From: a virus | Length of the DNA: 49,736 nt | Strand: one strand, 5' to 3' | Virus record (IMG/VR): IMGVR_UViG_3300027499_000008 | Span: 1 to 49,736 of that record | Shown: piece after piece, positions 46,201-49,736 of the stretch | Numbering within the stretch: position 1 is the first letter of the stretch | How the letters are laid out: every line of letters starts with the position of its first letter | Position numbers and translations under genes: made by a program | Notes under the pieces: generated by a model | The model's input: the letters and a program-made list of their open reading frames with translations, nothing else | Told to the model about the DNA's origin: nothing | Database searches by the model: none

Positions 46201-46375
46201 TGGCACCAGTGTTGCCGGTGGAGATGGTGCAGGTGCCGGAGGAGGTGGCGTCGAAATAGACATCCTCTGTGCTATTGGGAATGGAAGCACCGCCAGCGCC
46301 ACCAGACGTAGTAGCCCATTTAGTACCGGCAGTGCCGTCCCATGCCGCAGTTCCACCAACCCAATAGCGTGCCAT
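40241..46375 (-). CDS. giant repeat-built tail fibre/adhesin
   Basis: This is a 2044-residue protein. Five blocks start with a Y-W-V-G-G or Y-W-N module (about residues 4, 339, 677, 1014 and 1361). They are spaced about 340 residues apart and include W..SSGG and, in three of them, FPLAQDT. Between them are beta-solenoid-like Thr/Ser/Gly/Asn repeats. From 1702 to about 1997 there are 15 short units of 19-21 residues around F-N-x-S-F-S-D-T-A-T-G-A-D. The last 47 residues hold three W-x-x-I/V-x-D/A-Q motifs. It is probably a long extracellular fibre for host attachment. The ATG at 46375 has only a weak binding site, 3 nt after the previous stop. Confidence 0.8.
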   Translation of the reverse strand: MARYWVGGTAAWDGTAGTKWATTSGGAGGASIPNSTEDVYFDATSSGTCTISTGNTGAKSINCTGFTGTLAGTAAITVSGSITLVAGMGFTYTNIFTINATGTLTTAGKSLQGLTIAAPGGMVTLGDALTIAANDLQITSGTFTTANYNVTSPNLRSSNSNTRTINLGSSTITLTSTPAVNFSVNTNLTFNAGTSSISCTATSPIFSGATPFTPGVTFYNVAFTATNSTSIVIEGINTFNNLFVTARSAVGVTAVDFWGRQTINGTLSTTGTAGNRRVWFRANTYGIAQTLTINSAPSLTDADFRDIYVIGTAAPISGTRVGDLRGCRGITFDTPKSVYWNQAAGGNWSGNNWAASSGGAVSTDNFPLAQDTAVIENTGLNTGATVQIDSALTTHISGVNMSTRTNAMTITLNIAATCYGNWTNGSGTSVTGFVTLTFSGRNTQTITSAGKTFAGGITVDSYGGTIELADALNIGSNTLTVTNGTFDTKNYNVTAGSLSSSNSNVRAITLGSSTVTLSAGGTSVSLSNSINLTFNSGTSQISVTGSNFVFAGGGVTFYNASFTNIGTGSNTVTQSNTFNNITVTAPASAGLVQLSIAANQTITGTLTVAGATAVRRIFVRSDTLGTTRTLTVGTLSADNCDFRDITIAGTAAGSSPTRAGDCGGNSGITFPSPKTVYWNLAGSQNWSATAWAPSSGGSPDINNFPLAQDTAVFDDTGSVGTVTIDQAWNIGTFDASARTSAMTLSGSGAPFVYGDWDFGTGVTSSNTGTITFSKRGTQTITSNGVTFGCPVTINSVTGIVQLADALTIGSTRTLIFLTGTFDALTYNITVGFVVFGFGVKTIKMGSGTWTLSGSAGNVWDCFTTGLNFYKGTANIVLSDTGTSSRSFLGAGLSYNKLTIGGTTGISTLTITGNNQFTELASTKTVAHTISLGTTTQTFGKWTVTGTLGNVVTLTGTGTAHILAGACTDSIDYLAMGSIGFSANSPGEFYAGANSTGTAAAPVYRTAKPADSTRYWVGGTGNWSDTARWSTSSGGASGASVPRSHDDVVFDSLSNATAYTATVNTVTGGIRMKSLTIAGPLVGNVTLAGSAAIDGIHGSVTLPATGLTRTYTGNITLSGSTSGLTLTTNGVALASAITVNGVGCEWALGSALNSGTGQFIIREGGLDLSSYNLTAGELTLSSTPANTTKDVKFSSGTITLSSGINFNTTETSRSSFTFNAGTSQLNISASGITFSGNNQTFYNVAFTSTSAGTVTINGTNSFNNLSFTGITSAGLKIISVTANQTITGTLTLSAGTNATMRHFVRSNTIGTTRTLTCAAASLTDVDFRDITIAGAAAPATGTRIGDCKGNSGVTFTAASNKYWNLAAGGNWGGAIGWATSSGGTPNINDFPLAQDTCFFEATGLNSGATVTINRAYNIGTIDMSARTTNTMTLATGSTTPAIYGNWINGTGTTLTGTGNITFAGRGSQTITNAGTNFSGGLNIDSPSGSVTLQDALTLPNTNFTVVSGTFSASSYNVTLSTGFFGTSYSSVRTVDVGSGTWSIASASGWSAATSTNLTVTGTGTISLTSASAKTFAGGSVSYSGITLNQGGAGALSVNGNNTFANITNTYSATGATTIAFGTTTQRVGSFTATGEAGRVLTLTGSSASSPATLVLTSGTVTTPDYLTITGIRAYDLNATWYAGANSTNNGSLGWLFEASGGTSFNASFSDTATGSDAISTSFAFNVSFSDTVTGADTVSTTGTFNTAFSDTVTGADAFSAGLSFAAAFSDTATGSDAFSASFAFNASFSDTATGADTVSAGLAFNVSFSDTATGADTVAVAASTFGASISDTATGADAVPSTGVFTVSVSDTATGADVFSAVTALGAAFSDTVTGVDAFSAAAAFNVSFSDTATGADSLLAGLSFSAAFSDTATGADAVSTIATLGVEFSDVATGSDAVSAAATLNVSFSDTASGLDAPAVAASTFNASFSASAIGQDTPAVVGSTFNVSLSETGAITDVVVGGYLWNPIDDTQSANWQNVVTAQSPGWVQINDAQGPNWVEIQT
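40385..41272 (-). repeat. tandem array of about 15 units of 57-63 bp
   Basis: The coding repeat has the unit core SFSDTATGAD. Units are similar but not identical at DNA level. They form a Thr/Ser/Asp-rich stalk near the end of the giant fibre. Copy-number change would alter stalk length in frame. Confidence 0.9.
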
Positions 46376-46378
46376 CTC

Positions 46379-46651
46379 TTACACCTTGTAGTACCAGACG
46401 CCGTCGATCTCAACCAGCTTGGCACCAGACGGAGGCACACCATCGAGCTTCTGATACATCTCACCAGCAATCTCTTTGGTCGTCTCAGGCTCCGATGCAG
46501 GCGGAGCTGTCACCACAGCAATCCAGTTGTCTCGGCGCTGCTCCTTCATCGCCTCAATCTCAGCCTCTGTGAAGCCGTGGTCATCAGGCAGATGAAGAGC
46601 ATCGGCAAACTTGCCGTGAGGGGTGTCGAAGGAGAAGTCGATTTTGATCAT
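46379..46651 (-). CDS. small conserved tail-region protein
   Basis: This is a 90-residue protein. IKIDFSFDTPHGKFADALHLPDDHGFTEAEIEAMKEQRRDNWIAVV is a conserved opening of small phage proteins found next to fibre genes. Function is unknown, and a chaperone or assembly factor for the adjacent fibre is a guess. No clear Shine-Dalgarno is seen. The start comes 16 nt after a terminator-like hairpin. Confidence 0.7.
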   Translation of the reverse strand: MIKIDFSFDTPHGKFADALHLPDDHGFTEAEIEAMKEQRRDNWIAVVTAPPASEPETTKEIAGEMYQKLDGVPPSGAKLVEIDGVWYYKV

Positions 46652-46666
46652 GGCTTAAAAGCAAAA

Positions 46667-46684
46667 CACCCGCCTAGACGGGTG
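46667..46684. terminator. bidirectional intrinsic terminator
   Basis: CACCCG and CGGGTG pair around CCTAGA. On the + strand TTTTT follows (46687-46691). On the - strand TTTTGCTTTT follows. In the leftward operon it separates the upstream structural genes from the fibre/lysis genes, so partial read-through or antitermination must be assumed. Confidence 0.7.
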
Positions 46685-46706
46685 CCTTTTTCAGAGTTGT
46701 TGAAGA

Positions 46707-47225
46707 TCAGGCAGCATCGAGGCTGAAGGTGTAGGTGACGTTCAACGTGTCCCCACTCGCCACACTCCGATCACCCGGCGCGGCAAAGTCTGCCGCAGAG
46801 AACAGCGTGCCCGTCGTCCCGCCCTTGGTGTCATTAGACGTCAAGAACGCACCCCCAACGACTGTCGTGCCGTTGATGTTGAACGCCGCTGGAGAAGCGC
46901 TATTCGTGATCACCGAAGGGTCCGCCGTTGTGGCCGTACCGAAGGTGCACGTCGGGCGCGTGGCGTTGCTGTAGGCGGTGACTTCTGTCCAGCCGATATG
47001 GCTGGACATCGTGTCACCCGCTGCGGGGTTGTTGGACGAGGCCGCGCCGTACAGACCGATGTACCATGTAGTAATCTGAGCACCGGCGTCAAGCGCAACA
47101 TCGTTCATGTACTTCAGGCCGACATTCACGACGAGGTTGTGAGATTCGGCCTCCCACTTCAGTTTGCCCTGGGGGTCATGGCAAGTGATCTTGAAGACAC
47201 CGCCCGCTCTGGACTTATTCAGCAT
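46707..47225 (-). CDS. phage structural protein (minor tail type)
   Basis: This is a 172-residue protein. The ATG at 47225 has AGGA 7 nt upstream. It starts MLNKSRAGGVFKITCHDPQGK and contains WYIGLYGAASSNNPAAGDTM and HIGWTEVTAY. This beta-rich pattern is found in phage virion proteins near the tail adaptor. Its exact place in the tail is unknown. Confidence 0.7.
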   Translation of the reverse strand: MLNKSRAGGVFKITCHDPQGKLKWEAESHNLVVNVGLKYMNDVALDAGAQITTWYIGLYGAASSNNPAAGDTMSSHIGWTEVTAYSNATRPTCTFGTATTADPSVITNSASPAAFNINGTTVVGGAFLTSNDTKGGTTGTLFSAADFAAPGDRSVASGDTLNVTYTFSLDAA

Positions 47226-47234
47226 GATGAGTTC

Positions 47235-47651
47235 CTATGCAAAGCGCAACAGCGCAGAAGCGGCTGTCGCCGCAGGGAGTTGGATGGTGAAAGTACCTGA
47301 CGCCGTCTTGTCCGCACCGAAGTCCAGCACCGCGATGGCGCGGTTGGCCTCGCTGGCGTTGTAGATCAGCCCGCCCCGACAGACGAATGACGCACCTGAC
47401 CAGACCGGATTGTCGAACGTGACATAGGCCGTCGTACCGGAGAGGAGGACTTGGACATTGACGAGGGGGATGCCGCCCGAGATGTAGCCCGTGCCGACGA
47501 CCTCGCCGGTCGGCGTGTAAACCGTCGTGGCTTGACTCAGATCGGCCGCAGCGGTGTAGAGCGCGAGCTTCAGCGTGTCCGTGTCAAGGTCATGAATACC
47601 AAGCCAAGACTCCTGCTTGAACGACGAACACATGCCTTGAAGGATGGGCAT
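47235..47651 (-). CDS. phage structural protein
   Basis: This is a 138-residue protein. The ATG at 47651 (MPILQ) follows AGGGAG by 7 nt, and an in-frame GTG lies at 47654. FKQESWLGIHDLDTDTLKLALYTAAADLSQATTVY...TGEVVGTGYISGG is a conserved phage pattern in which a short helix is followed by a beta sandwich. It is paired with the gene downstream in many phages. Its start overlaps the stop of the inserted HNH gene, so translation is coupled to it. Confidence 0.75.
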   Translation of the reverse strand: MPILQGMCSSFKQESWLGIHDLDTDTLKLALYTAAADLSQATTVYTPTGEVVGTGYISGGIPLVNVQVLLSGTTAYVTFDNPVWSGASFVCRGGLIYNASEANRAIAVLDFGADKTASGTFTIQLPAATAASALLRFA

Positions 47652-48286
47652 CACGCAACTCCCTCTACGAGACTGTTACCTTTGCGTATGTTATCAATCC
47701 AAGGGATAACCTGCAAATTTTCTGGGACGTGCAGGCCCGAAACAAGCGCACCTTGCAACGGTATGATGTGGTCAACGTGCCACACAAAACCGAACATTTT
47801 TGTCCTCAATGCGGCCAGTTTATAAGCCTCTTGGATTACCCAAAGATCGTCACTACTAAGCCATTTTGGTGTCCGCAGAAGTTTTGCCGCACGCCGCTTA
47901 GCTGTACCCGCATTCTTTGCGCCAGGATGTCGTTGGCGGTGCGCAGCAGCATACTCTTTGGCTTTTTCAGGATGCGCAGTCATCCACTCCTTAACACGCA
48001 AACTCATCTTTTCGCGGTTTTGCTTTTGGTATTGACGGTCTAGTTCCCGCTTTTTAACAACAAACTCTGGGTTTTGCCGTTGTTTTACATACTGTGTTTT
48101 TGTCCATTCCCTGAGTTTTTCAGGGTTATTTTTCCTGCACTTAACCAGTGTCTCTTTAGCACACTGCATGCAAGCGCCGGAAACCCTACGAAGCCCTTCC
48201 AATTCAGGATGTTTTTTGCAGGGCGAGCCGTAACAGGTAGGAAGCCCTTTGGCTATCGCATTTTGTCGTGTTAGGCGTTCGTTCAT
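47651..48286 (-). CDS. HNH endonuclease inserted in the tail operon
   Basis: This is a 211-residue protein. An N-terminal Cys/His part (CYGSPCKKHPELEG...SGACMQC) leads to a long basic helix and a C-terminal HNH core, VDHIIPLQG...VSGLHVPENLQVI. It is the type of free-standing phage endonuclease that behaves as a mobile gene. The gene is AT-richer than its neighbours, which are virion genes, and it shares stop/start bases with both. It probably interrupts an original pair of tail genes without breaking them. Confidence 0.85.
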   Translation of the reverse strand: MNERLTRQNAIAKGLPTCYGSPCKKHPELEGLRRVSGACMQCAKETLVKCRKNNPEKLREWTKTQYVKQRQNPEFVVKKRELDRQYQKQNREKMSLRVKEWMTAHPEKAKEYAAAHRQRHPGAKNAGTAKRRAAKLLRTPKWLSSDDLWVIQEAYKLAALRTKMFGFVWHVDHIIPLQGALVSGLHVPENLQVIPWIDNIRKGNSLVEGVA

Positions 48287-48936
48287 TTGACGGGGTTCCG
48301 TACCTGACCGTTTCTAAACGTATCCCCTCTATTTTTCCCATCACCAAGGTTCTTGAGCAGCAGAAACGACTCATTGAACTGGTTCTGGTACATCGTCATG
48401 ATGTCCGCCTCTTCCTTCATGAACCGACCCGCCTCAACCATGACTGCGTTGAACAGCACCGACTCGAAGTTGTCACCGATCCATGACGTACCCGCAGTAG
48501 CGATGCTCTCCGGGTAGTAGAAGTAGTGCAACTCCGCCTTGTAGCCCGCCATAGGCGTTGGGCCGAGGATGAACGTCAGCTCGGTAGGCAGGTTGTACAC
48601 CGGGCCGAAGAGCGAGTAATAACGCGGCACGCCCGTCACAGTGGGATTCGGGTACGACTCCCGAATGAAGTTGACGTCCTTGTTCAGCAGGAACGTGTAC
48701 TCTCCGCCTGCGGCAGGGAACACCGCCATCGAGTAGACCGACAAGAAGTCGTTGGGGGCAGCGAGGTACTGGTTGCCCGCGCTCAAGTCGCCCGTGACGT
48801 TCTTGCGGAGCGCCGGAAGCTGCACGCTGTTGTAGATCTTGTCCTCGGCCAGCTTCGTCAGCGTGGCAAAGTCCGTGTCCGAGAACGTGTTCTCGACGCT
48901 ATCCTCAACAGCGGCCTTGAGCTGGGTGTAGTTCAC
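48283..48936 (-). CDS. tail adaptor / connector protein
   Basis: This is a 217-residue protein. The start is a GTG overlapping the previous stop (GTGA), with GAGGA upstream. It begins MNYTQLKAAVEDSVENTF and continues with LTKLAEDKIYNSVQLPALRKN...YLAAPNDFLSVYSMAV, then FIRESYPNPTVTGVPRYYSLFGP. This pattern is well conserved in podovirus-like phages for the protein linking portal to tail (gatekeeper or tail-tube A analogue). The structural role is inferred from that resemblance. Confidence 0.75.
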   Translation of the reverse strand: MNYTQLKAAVEDSVENTFSDTDFATLTKLAEDKIYNSVQLPALRKNVTGDLSAGNQYLAAPNDFLSVYSMAVFPAAGGEYTFLLNKDVNFIRESYPNPTVTGVPRYYSLFGPVYNLPTELTFILGPTPMAGYKAELHYFYYPESIATAGTSWIGDNFESVLFNAVMVEAGRFMKEEADIMTMYQNQFNESFLLLKNLGDGKNRGDTFRNGQVRNPVK

Positions 48937-49112
48937 GCCATCGGTCCTCGGGCCATCGTGCCCTTGGTGGCCGCACCGGTGCCGCGCACCTTGATCCCGG
49001 AGGTTTTCACAGGCGGGCAGGGGGCGGTCGACTCAGCGCCCACGACAAGGCGCGGGGGAGTGCGCTCGGAGAGGCCTACAGAAGGCGTAGGGACCGGCTT
49101 GGCCTTCATCAT
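48933..49112 (-). CDS. small conserved phage protein (GIKVRGTGAATKG)
   Basis: This is a 59-residue protein. The ATGATG at 49112 follows AGGGGTGAACCC. The C-terminus SGIKVRGTGAATKGTMARGPMA is a motif strongly conserved in short phage proteins located between portal/capsid and tail genes. Function is unknown. The longer ORF to 49259 is mostly shadow. Confidence 0.75.
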   Translation of the reverse strand: MMKAKPVPTPSVGLSERTPPRLVVGAESTAPCPPVKTSGIKVRGTGAATKGTMARGPMA

Positions 49113-49116
49113 GGGT

Positions 49117-49290
49117 TCACCCCTTCTTGCGCCCGACCGGGCCTTGGTTGCGCGCGCGGGCCATGTTGCGACCCATCTGCTGGGACATCGGCGAGGTAAT
49201 CCCGCCCTGGGCGAGCTTCGCGCCGGGGCCGTGAGCTTGGCTGGCGGGCTTCTTGGCATGCGCCCGGAGGGCTTTCATCGCGTCTTTCAT
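49117..49290 (-). CDS. small basic phage protein
   Basis: This is a 57-residue protein. The ATG at 49290 follows GGAGTTCGAG, and the stop lies 4 nt before the next start. The sequence is basic and Ala/Gly/Gln-rich (MKDAMKALRAHAKKPASQ...), ending in GPVGRKKG. It is probably disordered or DNA-binding. No family is recognised. Confidence 0.65.
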   Translation of the reverse strand: MKDAMKALRAHAKKPASQAHGPGAKLAQGGITSPMSQQMGRNMARARNQGPVGRKKG

Positions 49291-49341
49291 CTCGAACTCC
49301 TTCGGGCTGCGCCCGTGTGAATGATACCGCTGACCAGCGGT

Positions 49342-49736
49342 TTAGGGAACTGGTTGCCAGTAAGCGATTTTGACTGCGCCAGGACCCCCGGAGTTAAGAA
49401 ACCCCGAAGTTCCACCACTGCCAACAACGATAGAGTAGTTGTTGCCAGGGGTTACCGCAAGCCCCGGCGTCCACCTAAGACCACCACCGCCCCCACCGGC
49501 AGCACCTGAAGAGCTAGTATTTGTGCGCTTACCGCCGCCACCACCGCCGTAAACGCCACCCCCAGTGCTCGTACCGTTAGTGCCGCCAGACCCCCCAGCG
49601 CCGTCACCTACACCGTTAGCGCCAACGCCACTTATTCCTACACCGCCACCACCAACTGCGGAAAGTAGTGCTGCGGAACCGCCCGCACCTGCGCCGCCGT
49701 TACCGTCTAGCCGCGTCCCTATAAGAGAGCTGCTAC
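49342..49736 (-). CDS. glycine-rich fibre-tip domain, partial (runs off right edge)
   Basis: This is the C-terminal 131 residues of a leftward gene whose start lies beyond the window. Poly-glycine loops (VYGGGGGGK; AAGGGGGG) alternate with short strands. It ends with LAVTPGNNYSIVVGSGG, then NSGGPGAVKIAYW. This is the layout of the glycine-rich C-terminal domains of phage tail fibres and adhesins. A hairpin with ACCGCT/AGCGGT arms (49327-49342) follows the stop. It is AT-richer than the small genes beside it. Confidence 0.7.
   Translation of the reverse strand, partial: SSSLIGTRLDGNGGAGAGGSAALLSAVGGGGVGISGVGANGVGDGAGGSGGTNGTSTGGGVYGGGGGGKRTNTSSSGAAGGGGGGLRWTPGLAVTPGNNYSIVVGSGGTSGFLNSGGPGAVKIAYWQPVP

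Overview
The window is part of a tailed double-stranded DNA phage genome (Caudoviricetes), probably infecting a Gram-negative proteobacterium. The evidence is a gene-dense GC-rich layout, a phage-type replication set (PolA, primase-helicase, SNF2 helicase, SSB), a lysis pair, long tail fibres and a giant ejected-type protein. The E. coli-like sigma70 promoters and an rRNA-type boxA point to a proteobacterial host. No terminase, portal, capsid, integrase, RNA polymerase or tRNA gene was seen. The head genes presumably lie beyond the right edge, so the window is incomplete.

Layout: about 0.2-25 kb is read rightward (early, middle and replication genes). About 25-49.7 kb is read leftward (tail, lysis and virion proteins). 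The two halves converge on an intrinsic terminator at 25005-25039. Bases 1-2300 hold a gene with a degenerate HNH-like core, a near-consensus promoter, an rRNA-type boxA, a 430-nt hairpin-rich leader and four copies of the palindrome TTTAC-YR-GTAAA. At 3.2-7.3 kb lies a DUF3150-like / MoxR-like AAA / HExxH-VWA trio, interrupted by two copies of a Gly-Tyr/Asn/Asp hexanucleotide-repeat gene. At 7.3-12.7 kb is a string of small genes coupled by ATGA overlaps, including DUF3310, zinc-ribbon and winged-helix proteins and very small membrane peptides.

Replication (12.6-24.8 kb): VRR-NUC nuclease, family A DNA polymerase, PD-(D/E)XK nuclease, HNH nuclease, DnaQ-like exonuclease, SNF2 helicase, a homologue of the anti-CBASS protein Acb2, an SSB-like protein, a small HTH regulator and an AEP primase-helicase. 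The polymerase is the most striking item. It is broken into two ORFs that carry the N- and C-terminal parts of an intein, with an HNH homing endonuclease ORF between them, each in a different frame. This is either a trans-splicing split intein ('fractured gene') or a frameshifted cis-intein.

Virion half (leftward, listed in order of transcription from the right edge): a glycine-rich fibre tip (partial), two small proteins, a tail adaptor, an inserted HNH gene, two small structural proteins, a 2044-aa repeat-built fibre, a second fibre, a GH108 endolysin, a 3-TM holin, a beta-rich tail hub, several virion proteins, and a 1962-aa large polyvalent protein with an HExxH zincin and a GNAT-like insert.

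All family names come from reading motifs by eye. No database search was run.
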